38,134 nt of DNA from an uncultured bacterium. GTDB lineage: Bacteria; Patescibacteriota; Minisyncoccia; Phycocordibacterales; PALSA-1337. Location: assembly GCA_903902315.1 (NCBI GenBank), contig CAIUUK010000043.1, forward strand, positions 1-38,134, given 5' to 3'. The notes beneath the pieces are model-generated. The model was not told the DNA's origin. It did not search any database and worked only from the letters and a program-made list of their open reading frames with translations. Positions 15,800 to 24,391 of the stretch are shown piece after piece. The position numbers were made by a program, and so were the translations under genes. Each line of letters begins with the position of its first letter. The first letter of the stretch is position 1.

Positions 15800-17575
15800 G
15801 TGATTGAACAACCCCAAAAAGAGTTCCGTCTAAAACGCGGCGATCATATATTGAATTACATATCAAAATTCTCAGCAACAGAGAGGGCTATTTTTAGTGC
15901 ATTTGTCATAATTACTTGTATATCAGCCGTCCTTTTAACTATCAAAGCTAGTGACTTATTTAAAACTGAGATACCAGCCGTTGGTGGCGAACTTCGTGAA
16001 GGTGAAATTGGTCTACCTCGTACAATCAACCCAGTACTTGCTGTTTCAGATACAGATCATGACATTTCAGCTCTAGCTTACACAGGTCTTACCAGATATG
16101 AACATGGCTCATTTGTATCAGACCTCGCATCAACATGGACCATTTCAACTGATGGTTTAACATACGATTTTATTCTTAAACCTCATATAAAATTCCAAGA
16201 TAACAATCCTTTAACCACTGATGATGTCGCTTTTACTATTCAAAAAATTCAAGATCCAGCTCTCAAAAGTCCTCACCAAGCAGATTGGGCAAATGTAACA
16301 GTCAAAGTAATTTCTTCAACAGAAATTCAATTCATACTCAAACAACCGTACAGTGGTTTTTTGGCCAACACTACTATCGGTATCATTCCTAAACATATTT
16401 GGGGTGGAGTTAGTGATGATCAATTCATCTTCAGTCAATACAACATAAATCCAATAGGATCTGGCCCATACAAAATTTCATCTATCAACAGAGATTCTAG
16501 TGGTATACCAACTTCATATAATCTTGAACTTTGGAATGGTTACTACGGACTCCATCCTTTTATAAAGGTGATCTCTTTCTATTTCTATTCAAATCAAGAC
16601 AAAGCTCTTTTGGCTCTAAACGGTGGATACATAGATTGTGTTCCTTCAATTAATCCATCTGTAGCATACAAGCTCGCTTCAAATACTGCAGAAAGTTACA
16701 CAGTGCTCGATGCTCCTCTACCCAGAATCTTTGGCGTATTTTTCAATCAAAATCAATCAACTGTTCTGGCTGATCCAATAGTTCGTACTGCTCTCGATAT
16801 GGCTACAGACAGAAACGCTATAGTAAAAGAAATACTTTATGGTTACGGTATACCAGATCATGGACCAATTCCATCACAATTACTTTCTGATATAAATCAA
16901 AACAATCACACAATTTCAACAACTTCATCAGAGAATAATTCTGCAGATATTTCAGGAGCCCAGATTTTACTTGAAAAAAATGGTTGGAAAAAGAACCAAA
17001 ATGGTATATATGAAAAAAAGCCATCAAAAACGAAAACAGCTTCGACCACCCTTTCATTTGATATATATACTGCTGATTCACCTGATCTAGTCGCCACTGC
17101 AAAAATGCTAAAAGACCAGTGGAGTAAAATTGGTGTGCAAATAGATGTTCAGATATTTGATTCTTCAGATTTGTATCAAAACATAATTCGTCCTCGTAAA
17201 TACGATGCATTACTCTTTGGTGAACAAATCGGCAAAGATCGTGACTTATACGCCTTCTGGCATTCTTCACAAAGAAACGCTCCAGGACTAAATGTTGCTC
17301 AGTATTCAAATAGTAAAGTTGATGCTCTCCTTTCTGATATTCGTTCAACAATCAGTACAACAACCCTTTCCTCAGATTATACAAAACTTGATCAATCTAT
17401 TCGTGCTGATATGCCGGCTATATTTCTATATTCTCCTGATTTTATATATGCAGTACCAAAAGCTCTCAATGGTATTCACATAGATTCAATCGTCACACCA
17501 AGTGATCATTGGAATACAGTATCAGATTGGTATATCGAAACAGAAAAAGTATGGAACATTTTTACAAGAAATTAA
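15800..17575 (+). CDS. ABC transporter substrate-binding protein family 5, membrane-anchored
   Basis: A 591-aa peptide/oligosaccharide-type binding protein (SBP_bac_5, OppA/DppA fold). Instead of a lipoprotein signal it has a cytoplasmic tail and one membrane helix (about 29-47, AIFSAFVIITCISAVLLTI). Family motifs follow: GLTRYEHGSFVSDLASTWTIS.DGLTYDFILKP on the N-lobe, PLTTDDVAFTIQKI, NPIGSGPYKI, and DMATDRNAIVKEILYGYG. The start is GTG at 15800, 22 nt after secG. No ABC permease or ATPase gene is next to it, so it may work with distant partners or have another role. Substrate unknown. Confidence 0.85.
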   Translation: MIEQPQKEFRLKRGDHILNYISKFSATERAIFSAFVIITCISAVLLTIKASDLFKTEIPAVGGELREGEIGLPRTINPVLAVSDTDHDISALAYTGLTRYEHGSFVSDLASTWTISTDGLTYDFILKPHIKFQDNNPLTTDDVAFTIQKIQDPALKSPHQADWANVTVKVISSTEIQFILKQPYSGFLANTTIGIIPKHIWGGVSDDQFIFSQYNINPIGSGPYKISSINRDSSGIPTSYNLELWNGYYGLHPFIKVISFYFYSNQDKALLALNGGYIDCVPSINPSVAYKLASNTAESYTVLDAPLPRIFGVFFNQNQSTVLADPIVRTALDMATDRNAIVKEILYGYGIPDHGPIPSQLLSDINQNNHTISTTSSENNSADISGAQILLEKNGWKKNQNGIYEKKPSKTKTASTTLSFDIYTADSPDLVATAKMLKDQWSKIGVQIDVQIFDSSDLYQNIIRPRKYDALLFGEQIGKDRDLYAFWHSSQRNAPGLNVAQYSNSKVDALLSDIRSTISTTTLSSDYTKLDQSIRADMPAIFLYSPDFIYAVPKALNGIHIDSIVTPSDHWNTVSDWYIETEKVWNIFTRN

Positions 17576-17631
17576 ACTGACAAAAATAATTATTAACATT
17601 ATAGATCTTAAGATTTTATAGACCAACAAAA

Positions 17632-19827
17632 ATGAACAACGAAAATAACAAACCAAATATCGCACCAAAAGTGCCTGGCCAACAGCCACCAAAAAGACCT
17701 TACTTTAATCGTTTCAATAAAACACGAACGATCACTTCATCATCAACTCCAGGAGCTTTTGCACCGAAGCCGGCAGGTCAAATCGCCAGCAACGGCCACC
17801 GCGTAGTTTTAGGTCGTGGTGCTCGCAAGATAGCCCCTTTCCGAAGACCTGCGACTAGTCAATTCCGCGCTCGTCCACAAGCTACAGGAGGAGTTGTAAC
17901 GCCTGCACACGCAGGAACACACTCACATACACACACGCCTTCAGTCTCAACTATATCATCCGCAGTTAAGCATGCATCACTTCCTGATAAACATGTCGCT
18001 GGTAGTCGTATGAATATCGTTAGACCTGATGCGGCTCGATCTATTCGCCGTGGACCAAACAAGCCAGTCATGAGACGTGATGGTGATGTCATTCCACCAC
18101 TTGCTCCAGAAACAGTTCGTATCATTCCACTTGGTGGCGTTGAGGAAATTGGTAAAAATATGACCGCTATCCAATATGGCGATGACATTATCGTTATCGA
18201 CATTGGTTTTCAATTCAAAGACGACGATACACCTGGTATTGATTTCATTTTGCCAAATACAAAATACCTCGAAGAACGCCAGGACAAGATTCGTGCAGTT
18301 ATTATAACTCACGGTCACCTAGACCATATCGGAGGTATTCCATATATCATGCCTCGAATCGGTAATCCACCTCTTTACACCCGTCTTCTTACTTCAGTCT
18401 TGATCCAAAAACGCCAGGAGGAGTTTGCGCATGTACCAAAGATCGACATACAAATCGTCGAGAAGAATTCGACTATTACTGTAGGTAAACTCAAAGTCAG
18501 ATTCTTCGCGGTGACACACACTATCCCTGATGCAATGGGTATCATCATCGAAACTCCCTACGGCTCAATCGTCCACACTGGCGACCTCAAACTTGACCAT
18601 GTCGACGGTGTTCCTACAGATAATGAAGTAGCTGAATATGAGCGTGCATTTCCTATAGTAACCGGCGGTGTCAATCAATTCGGCAATCCGGTCGCTAGCC
18701 CTACAAATGTACTCATCCTCATGGCCGATTCAACCAATGTAGAAAACCCAGGTTTTTCATTGTCAGAAAAAGTTGTGCACAGAAACCTTGAAAATATCAT
18801 CAAAGGTATGACTGGACGACTCATTATCGCAACATTCTCATCTCTCCTCGAGCGCCTCCTTAAAATCGTCGAGTTTGCAGAGCTCCACGGCAAAAAAGTC
18901 ATCGTTGAAGGACGCAGCCTCAAACAGAACATTGAGATTTGTAAACATCTCGGTCTTCTCAAAGCAAAAAAAGAAACGATCATATCAGTTGACGACATAG
19001 ACAAATATCCACCAGATCGGATCGTAATAATCTCGACTGGCGCACAGGCTAACGATTTCTCTGCTCTTGTCCGTATGTCTCAGAAGACTCATGCAAAAAT
19101 CAAGCTCACCCCACGCGACACTATCGTCCTTTCGTCATCAGTAATTCCAGGTAACGAGCGTGCTATTCAGAAGTTAAAAGATAACCTCTCACGTCAAGGT
19201 GCAAAGATTCTCCACTACAAAATCGCTGATGTTCACTCATCAGGTCACGCAAATCGCGATGAAACAGCTTGGATTCACCGTGCCATCAAACCAAAATTCT
19301 TCATGCCTCTCCACGGTTATCACTACATGTTACGTACTCACTGTGATATTGCCAAGGAAGCCAACGGACTCCTCGAAACAGATGTGGTCGTTCCTGATAA
19401 TGGCAACGTCATCGAGATCTGCGAAAAAGGAACTAAGCTCCTCAAGTTGAAGGAAAAGGCTCCATCAGGACTCGTCCTCGTCGATGGTTTCTCTGTTGGC
19501 GATGTTCAGGATGTTGTTATTCGTGATCGCCAAGCACTTGCACAAGACGGTATATTCATCATCTTTGGTATCATGAATGCCCAGACTGGTAAGCTCAAAA
19601 AATCTCCAGATATAATCTCTCGTGGTTTCGTCTATCTTCGTGAATCACAGGAACTCCTTCATGAAGTACGTCTACTTATTCGCGAGACTTCAGATGCTTC
19701 AACGAAAGGCATGAATCCTTTCAACCTCGATATAGTCAAAGAAAATATAACTGACGCTGTCCAGAAATATCTCCTCCAAAAAACAGCAAAAAGACCGATG
19801 GTTATTCCGGTTATACTTACGATATAG
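17632..19827 (+). CDS. rnj: Ribonuclease J with long basic N-terminal extension
   Basis: A 731-aa metallo-beta-lactamase/beta-CASP ribonuclease that matures and degrades RNA from the 5' end. The zinc motif HGHLDH is at 227-232, with THTIPDAMG, VHTGDLKLDH and the beta-CASP ATFSSLLERL following, then the SGHA motif (DVHSSGHA) and PLHGYHYML. The C-terminal RNase J domain is intact. The first 160 residues are extra: Arg, Lys, Pro, Gly and Ala-rich, with FRRP and RRGP clusters and a His-rich HSHTHT, probably disordered and RNA-binding. Gap to the upstream gene is 56 nt. A rho-independent terminator follows. In a cell with leaderless messages, a 5'-end-sensing nuclease is of special interest. Confidence 0.95.
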   Translation: MNNENNKPNIAPKVPGQQPPKRPYFNRFNKTRTITSSSTPGAFAPKPAGQIASNGHRVVLGRGARKIAPFRRPATSQFRARPQATGGVVTPAHAGTHSHTHTPSVSTISSAVKHASLPDKHVAGSRMNIVRPDAARSIRRGPNKPVMRRDGDVIPPLAPETVRIIPLGGVEEIGKNMTAIQYGDDIIVIDIGFQFKDDDTPGIDFILPNTKYLEERQDKIRAVIITHGHLDHIGGIPYIMPRIGNPPLYTRLLTSVLIQKRQEEFAHVPKIDIQIVEKNSTITVGKLKVRFFAVTHTIPDAMGIIIETPYGSIVHTGDLKLDHVDGVPTDNEVAEYERAFPIVTGGVNQFGNPVASPTNVLILMADSTNVENPGFSLSEKVVHRNLENIIKGMTGRLIIATFSSLLERLLKIVEFAELHGKKVIVEGRSLKQNIEICKHLGLLKAKKETIISVDDIDKYPPDRIVIISTGAQANDFSALVRMSQKTHAKIKLTPRDTIVLSSSVIPGNERAIQKLKDNLSRQGAKILHYKIADVHSSGHANRDETAWIHRAIKPKFFMPLHGYHYMLRTHCDIAKEANGLLETDVVVPDNGNVIEICEKGTKLLKLKEKAPSGLVLVDGFSVGDVQDVVIRDRQALAQDGIFIIFGIMNAQTGKLKKSPDIISRGFVYLRESQELLHEVRLLIRETSDASTKGMNPFNLDIVKENITDAVQKYLLQKTAKRPMVIPVILTI

Positions 19828-19835
19828 TAGTTAGT

Positions 19836-19861
19836 AAAAAAGCGCCGCGTGGCGCTTTTTT
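19836..19861. terminator. Bidirectional terminator between rnj and lytic transglycosylase genes
   Basis: AAAAAAGCGCC-GCGT-GGCGCTTTTTT: a perfect stem with A and T runs on both strands, placed between two converging genes. Confidence 0.93.
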
Positions 19862-19865
19862 AAAA

Positions 19866-21260
19866 TTATTGCAGCGCGTCAATCTGCGACTGTATACTGT
19901 TGCTATTAAAATAAGCCAGATTCAACACACTGTTACCGTATGCAGTTGCTCCAGTGACATAACCGCAAGCTTGACCTGAATAGTACTTACAAGCAGCGTT
20001 TTTTTGAGCTGAATAACTAGTTGAGTCTGCACCAAGATCTGCCATAAATATAGCTTCGGCCATGATAGCGTGTGCCGGATTCCATGGATTTGGAGTATCA
20101 GATAAACTAAGTTCACTAGTGATGCGATTAACCAGAAGCGTCCAGGTTGATGGAATGAACTGTGCAGGACCCATAGCACCACCCCAACCAAGTCCACCTA
20201 ACTGACATGACACAACCGTCTGATATGGATTAAGTCCAAGGGCTTTTGTAATATCCATAAAAATCGGCACATCACGAGTCGGTTTCATTACTTTTGAAAC
20301 AACGGTTCCATTAGTGACATAAACACCAGAACCGGTACTTGCATCAGTCAAATAACATTTTCCAACATTACCACCAAGGTTTGATTCTTGTTTCAAAATT
20401 GCCAACAGAAATGCTGGAGGAACGCCTGTTTTAATCGAAGCTGTTTGTGCATATTGCAAAGCGGTTCCAAAAGGAATCGGGTTCGATCCGCCAGCTAGGT
20501 TAAAGAGTGCCGCACGGATCTTTCCGGCAGTGGCCGCTTTTTCTGCAACAACAGCATTGTAGGCTTTTTCATTTCCTTTACTAATAGATAACAATTGTTT
20601 TTGCTGAGACTGATCTGCTTGAATAGCATTTTCCTGTTGTTGAATTGCATACCTTGCATCGGTTTCCTTATTCTGACGGACTGTCAGAGCGTCTTTTTCC
20701 GCAGATGTAGAAGCTTGATCGCTACGCAATGATGTAAAAGTAGTTTCTAAACTTTGTTGCAATGAATCAAAAGTATCAACATCTTTAAAGAAACCAGCTA
20801 CTGTAGATTGAGATAATAAAACTTCTGGTAATGAATATGTATCCATTTCTCTAGTCTTACGCAGGAGGTCAGCTAAAGTCTGTTTACCTTTATCAATATT
20901 ATTTTCTAAATCTGCAATGTGGTTTGTCTTATCTTGTATATCATTACCCAGAGTTTGTATAAGTAAGTTTTCGGCTTTTATGTCGAGTTGTGCCTTTTTT
21001 ATTTTGGCAGAAAGAACGGCTATAGCCTGTGATAAAGAGGCACTTTGACCTTGAGCCGCCAGAAGCTGTTGCTGTGCTACAGCCTCATCAGCGAGTACTT
21101 GTTGAAGCTGTGCCTGACACGCAATCTTCTCGGCAGGAGTATTACATTGAGGGGTTAAAGAAGTCTGTGCGTTAGTTACATACGGTTGAACAAAAAAAGG
21201 AATAGTGAACAAAAATCCTGTAATAAAAAAATAGTGACCGCTTTTCATTCTTATATTCAT
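19866..21260 (-). CDS. Secreted coiled-coil lytic transglycosylase
   Basis: A 464-aa cell-wall enzyme. It starts with a signal peptide (MNIRMKSGHYFFITGFLFTI... ending near NAQT), then a Gln/Ala-rich coiled coil to about 260 with the LSQS.VAGFFKDVDTFDSL hook region seen in EnvC/PcsB-like proteins. The catalytic part is SLT/MltB-like: GVPPAFLLAILKQESNLGG with the catalytic Glu, then GAMGPAQFIPSTW and NPWNPAHAIMAEAIFMADLGA. It cleaves glycan strands, making anhydromuramic ends. The ATG at 21260 is chosen because TATAAT lies 7 nt upstream; the longer frame from 21290 would span the promoter. Confidence 0.87.
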   Translation of the reverse strand: MNIRMKSGHYFFITGFLFTIPFFVQPYVTNAQTSLTPQCNTPAEKIACQAQLQQVLADEAVAQQQLLAAQGQSASLSQAIAVLSAKIKKAQLDIKAENLLIQTLGNDIQDKTNHIADLENNIDKGKQTLADLLRKTREMDTYSLPEVLLSQSTVAGFFKDVDTFDSLQQSLETTFTSLRSDQASTSAEKDALTVRQNKETDARYAIQQQENAIQADQSQQKQLLSISKGNEKAYNAVVAEKAATAGKIRAALFNLAGGSNPIPFGTALQYAQTASIKTGVPPAFLLAILKQESNLGGNVGKCYLTDASTGSGVYVTNGTVVSKVMKPTRDVPIFMDITKALGLNPYQTVVSCQLGGLGWGGAMGPAQFIPSTWTLLVNRITSELSLSDTPNPWNPAHAIMAEAIFMADLGADSTSYSAQKNAACKYYSGQACGYVTGATAYGNSVLNLAYFNSNSIQSQIDALQ

Positions 21261-21267
21261 TCCATTA

Positions 21268-21276
21268 ATTATAGCA
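21268..21276 (-). promoter_or_regulatory. Extended -10 promoter of the lytic transglycosylase
   Basis: TGCTATAAT on the minus strand, 7 nt before the ATG at 21260; predicts a leaderless or nearly leaderless mRNA and decides the start. Confidence 0.65.
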
Positions 21277-21380
21277 AAAAAACTCTCCACTCGGGTGATT
21301 TTAGCTTATTTCTGAACAATTTTATGGCTCAATTTAAGGGAACAGAATGAGTCTTAGGTGGTAGATAATTTTAATTTAGC

Positions 21381-21400
21381 CACTTCAGTTGACTGAAGTG
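21381..21400. repeat. 20-bp perfect palindrome, copy 1
   Basis: CACTTCAGTTGACTGAAGTG, identical to the copy inside gatB at 30247. It lies about 130 bp past the rplY stop with no T run. The rest of this 240-bp gap has two more small palindromes downstream of rplY (CTGGAATAATCCAG at 21461 and ACTAGTAAATACTAGT at 21485) and no gene. Confidence 0.8.
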
Positions 21401-21530
21401 CCGAGTTTTTCTAAACTATACCCTCGAGTAAAAATACATAGACAAAAACACCCTAATAGACTGGAATAATCCAGACGCCTACAGACTAGTAAATACTAGT
21501 TTAATTTCTAAAACCCGTCCAAAGTTTGCC

Positions 21531-22211
21531 TTATTTTTTTGCTTCCTTCTTTTCAGCCTTGTCACCTGCAGGAGCAGCAGCTTCATCACCTTCCTTAACC
21601 TCCTTACCCTTTGCTTCAACTTCGATAGCTGACATATCAATTGCTGCTGGAGCTTCTTCCTTTTCTTCACGAGGCTCTGCAACAGAGGTCACAACTTCAT
21701 CAGGATTGATTTTGAGCTCAACACCATTTGGAAGAACTATATCCTTTGCACGAACTACATCTGAAAATTCTACAAGCTTTGAAATATCGATTGAAAGTTC
21801 GTGTGGGAGATCGCGAGGGGCAGCTTCAATTTCAACTTCACGGTGAACTTTAACGAGAATACCACCTTTATCTTTTACTGCTGGAGCGATGCCAGTGTAA
21901 ACAAGGTGAACATGAACTTTAACCTTCTTTCCTTTTTCAATAACATAAAAATCGGCATGACGAGGTTCGCCTGTGAGAGGATGAATATCTACTTCGTGAA
22001 TGAGTGCTTCGTGTTCATTTGAGCCTTCTTTGAGGATGATAACTGATGATTCACCAGCCTTTTTCCAGATTTTCTTGAATTCTGCAAGAGGAATTGAAAT
22101 GGATGTTGAAGCTTCCTTTGGGCCATAAAAGACCGCAGGCATAAGGTTTTTAGCCCTCACTTCGTCCAATTTTCCAACAATACTGCGTTTTTCTACGTTT
22201 AATGTAAGCAT
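21531..22211 (-). CDS. rplY: Large-subunit ribosomal protein bL25 (TL5/CTC type)
   Basis: A 226-aa 5S rRNA-binding ribosomal protein of the long (TL5/Ctc) form. The N-terminal L25 domain shows VEKRSIVGKLDEVRAKNLMPAVFYG and HEALIHEVDIHPLTGEPRHADFY. The second beta domain covers about 95-185 (HLVYTGIAPAVKDKGG, RDLPHELSIDISKL). The last 40 residues are a Glu/Ala/Lys-rich tail. The ATG at 22211 gives the normal N-terminus; a longer frame from 22256 adds residues unlike the family. Its TATAAT sits in CGTGTATAATAG at about 22248-22253, giving a leader of about 30 nt. Confidence 0.93.
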   Translation of the reverse strand: MLTLNVEKRSIVGKLDEVRAKNLMPAVFYGPKEASTSISIPLAEFKKIWKKAGESSVIILKEGSNEHEALIHEVDIHPLTGEPRHADFYVIEKGKKVKVHVHLVYTGIAPAVKDKGGILVKVHREVEIEAAPRDLPHELSIDISKLVEFSDVVRAKDIVLPNGVELKINPDEVVTSVAEPREEKEEAPAAIDMSAIEVEAKGKEVKEGDEAAAPAGDKAEKKEAKK

Positions 22212-22279
22212 TTGAGTCAATAAATAATATAGTAAGAATGTTGGGCTATTATACACGAAGCATTAGGAATGTCAAAACA

Positions 22280-23041
22280 TTAATCGATTGGATTATTATA
22301 TACCCTTACGTTATCGAGAAGACCATCAAAACCGTTACCTGGACCATAGTATGCAGAATTACCGAAAGAAGTCGGACTAAGAGGCCCATAATAACCAGAA
22401 AAATCCTTAGTAACGAATGAACTTAAGTTTCCATTAATATATAAACTTTCTTTTTTTGTAAGAGTATTCCAAGATACCAATATATGCGACCACTTCATAG
22501 AAGGTAGTTTAGTTGTAAATGAGCCTTGTGTAACATTTCCATTATTATTAATCACAGTTTGAAACCAACCACCAACAATAGGTATGGAACTAGCATTTGA
22601 TCCCTCAGGGTAAATCCAAAAAGATACAGCTAAGCCATTATTTGGAAAAGTTGGATGGGAATCCGAACCAACTGGAAAAAATGATGAGTACGGGATACTA
22701 CACACCATACCCTCTCCAAGCGAAATAGCGCCGCCACTTACACCACCGGAAACTGCCGTAACTCCACCAGTGCAAGTCATTGGCATATTATACTGAGAGT
22801 TACTTTTCTCAGAAGTGACCACACTTCCAACGCTATCAGTATTAAAATCATATAAAGCTATAGCGTTAGCTCCATATGCATGATAAGTATGGTCGTCGAA
22901 TTGTAGTCCTGCACCAATATTACCCTTCTGTCTCGCATCCTGAAGCGCCGCCAAAACAACTCCGGAGAGCAATCCAATAATAGAAATAACCACCAATAGT
23001 TCTATGAGCGTAAAACCTCTACTTCTTGATTGTTTGATCAT
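22280..23041 (-). CDS. Prepilin-type protein with LamG/lectin-like domain (A)
   Basis: A 253-aa type IV pilin-like protein. The leader RSRGFTLIELLVVISIIGLL is a full class III prepilin signal: PilD-type cleavage before Phe and Glu at +5. The body is not a normal pilin head but a concanavalin/LamG-like fold: ALYDFNTDS, GLAVSFWIYPEG, KWSHILVSWNTLTKKESLYINGN and GFDGLLDNVRVYNNPI are the standard LamG strands. This suggests a pilus subunit or tip that binds sugars or proteins. It ends a minus-strand unit with two small membrane proteins. A paralogue is at 25383-26225. Confidence 0.85.
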   Translation of the reverse strand: MIKQSRSRGFTLIELLVVISIIGLLSGVVLAALQDARQKGNIGAGLQFDDHTYHAYGANAIALYDFNTDSVGSVVTSEKSNSQYNMPMTCTGGVTAVSGGVSGGAISLGEGMVCSIPYSSFFPVGSDSHPTFPNNGLAVSFWIYPEGSNASSIPIVGGWFQTVINNNGNVTQGSFTTKLPSMKWSHILVSWNTLTKKESLYINGNLSSFVTKDFSGYYGPLSPTSFGNSAYYGPGNGFDGLLDNVRVYNNPID

Positions 23042-23076
23042 ATTATTATTGAAAATGCGCCGATAATTACAAGTAA

Positions 23077-23193
23077 TTAAAAAAGAAAATACTTAAGGAT
23101 CAGAAAAGTCACCAAAAAATTACATCCGGCACTAGCAAACAAGATTACTCGTGTTGAGAGTGGCAATTGTGCGGTGAGAGTCTTTGTTTTCAT
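23077..23193 (-). CDS. 38-aa single-helix membrane protein
   Basis: A short frame starting MKTKTLTAQLPLSTRV, then one C-terminal membrane helix (ILFASAGCNFLVTFLILKYF). It lies between the lectin-pilin and an 87-aa gene. Its helix resembles that of the 87-aa protein (NF at the same place, aromatic C-terminus), so the two look like paralogues. Function unknown. Confidence 0.5.
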   Translation of the reverse strand: MKTKTLTAQLPLSTRVILFASAGCNFLVTFLILKYFLF

Positions 23194-23211
23194 ATTTTTT
23201 TAAGTTTAAAA

Positions 23212-23475
23212 TTAATGGAGCACGTAGAAATACATGATAAAACCTGTGGCGATAAAATTGATCATGACGATGGCAATGAGGAATACCTTGGCACCAGAAT
23301 CACTACTGATGATACCGTGACGAACGAGCCAGTTTGCCATACCGACATTTGATGAAGCACCAGATGAAGGAGCGTAAACATTACTCATCAAATTGGCTCC
23401 ATGACTCGCACCTGAGTTACGATTATTGTAACGTGGGTTATTATCTATATCTGATTCAAATTCTATGTCTGACAT
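23212..23475 (-). CDS. 87-aa tail-anchored membrane protein
   Basis: A polar, Asn/Ser-rich N-terminal part (1-58) followed by one C-terminal membrane helix (about 61-85, VFLIAIVMINFIATGFIMYFYV). No known domain. It is first in the unit that runs on to the 38-aa protein and the lectin-pilin, so a role in pilus assembly or anchoring is plausible but unproven. Confidence 0.65.
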   Translation of the reverse strand: MSDIEFESDIDNNPRYNNRNSGASHGANLMSNVYAPSSGASSNVGMANWLVRHGIISSDSGAKVFLIAIVMINFIATGFIMYFYVLH

Positions 23476-23481
23476 ATATTT

Positions 23482-23490
23482 ATTATATCA
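23482..23490 (-). promoter_or_regulatory. Extended -10 promoter of the small membrane protein/pilin unit
   Basis: TGATATAAT on the minus strand, 6 nt before the ATG at 23475; predicts a leaderless mRNA. Confidence 0.65.
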
Positions 23491-23509
23491 TTAAGCATTA
23501 CCAAACCAC

Positions 23510-24373
23510 CTACAAGTTGTTCACAATCCTCAACTTTTCTTCAACGACCCTTTGCATAGCCAATTTTGCTGGTTTGAGGAACTTATACGGAGCCACTTCA
23601 TCATGATTATCTGAAAGCGACTTCACCAACCCTGACCTGTAAGCTAAACGAAGTTCAGTGTTTACATGCACAACAGCTACACCATTTTTAATTGATTTTT
23701 CAATATCATCTGCAGTATTACCAGATGCACCATGTAAAACCAGAGGGATTTTGACGGCTTCGGCAATCTCTTTTACGCGTTTCGTATTCAGAGCCGGGTC
23801 ACCCCCTACGACAACTCCGTGGATATTTCCTACAGCTGGAGCGAGCATATCTACACCAGTTTCAGTGACGAACTGTAGAGCAACTTCAGGTTTGGTCATA
23901 TTTACATCGCCGACGATAGCGCCAGCAGGAATCTCACTCAAAACTTTCGATGAAGTACCGATAAATCCGAGCTCACCTTCTACTATCACATCACGACCAC
24001 TGGCACGAGCATAATCCACACACTTTTTTGTTATCTTTACATTTTCTTCAAAAGACAATTGGGCACCATCGAATATAACCGAATCGAAGCCTGCATCTAT
24101 AGCTTCTTTTACCCTATCAAACGAATAGGTGTGATCTGCATTGATGAATATTGGTTGATTTCTTTCTTCGCGAATACTTTTTACTATAGCTACTGCTTGG
24201 CGAACACCAACATAATCTCTTTCGCCTTCAGATACGCCAATAATTACAGGAACATTGAGGGCTTGCGCCGCATCAGCAACCGCCCAAATACCATCAAGCG
24301 TGGATATATTGAAATGACCAACTGCAGTTCCCTTATTTCGAGCCTCTTGGATGTATTCTCGTAACGGCAACAT
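23510..24373 (-). CDS. fba: Class II fructose-bisphosphate aldolase family protein
   Basis: A zinc aldolase that splits or forms ketose bisphosphates (fructose-1,6- or tagatose-1,6-bisphosphate). In 287 aa the metal and catalytic residues are all present: Asp80-His81 in INADHTYS, Asp102 in FDGAQLSFEEN, VEGELG (132-135), His185 in VGNIHG and His214 in LHGASG. The triad fits the gatY/kbaY/fbaA group. Its start codon is only 17 bp from that of the divergent PfkB kinase gene. Together they could form a fructose- or tagatose-phosphate branch; which sugar is not deducible. Confidence 0.92.
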   Translation of the reverse strand: MLPLREYIQEARNKGTAVGHFNISTLDGIWAVADAAQALNVPVIIGVSEGERDYVGVRQAVAIVKSIREERNQPIFINADHTYSFDRVKEAIDAGFDSVIFDGAQLSFEENVKITKKCVDYARASGRDVIVEGELGFIGTSSKVLSEIPAGAIVGDVNMTKPEVALQFVTETGVDMLAPAVGNIHGVVVGGDPALNTKRVKEIAEAVKIPLVLHGASGNTADDIEKSIKNGVAVVHVNTELRLAYRSGLVKSLSDNHDEVAPYKFLKPAKLAMQRVVEEKLRIVNNL

Positions 24374-24391
24374 GATGTTACAATAATACCA
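24374..24391. promoter_or_regulatory. Overlapping divergent promoters of fba and the PfkB kinase
   Basis: Plus strand: TGTTACAAT at 24376-24384, 6 nt before the ATG at 24391. Minus strand: TGGTATTAT at 24383-24391, 9 nt before the ATG at 24373. The two -10 elements overlap in a 17-bp gap, so any -35 must lie in the opposite coding region. Confidence 0.6.

Noticed and set aside
16818-17351. 177-aa minus-strand reading frame inside the solute-binding protein gene
   Set aside because: Antisense shadow of a long gene with clear family motifs; no promoter or motif of its own.
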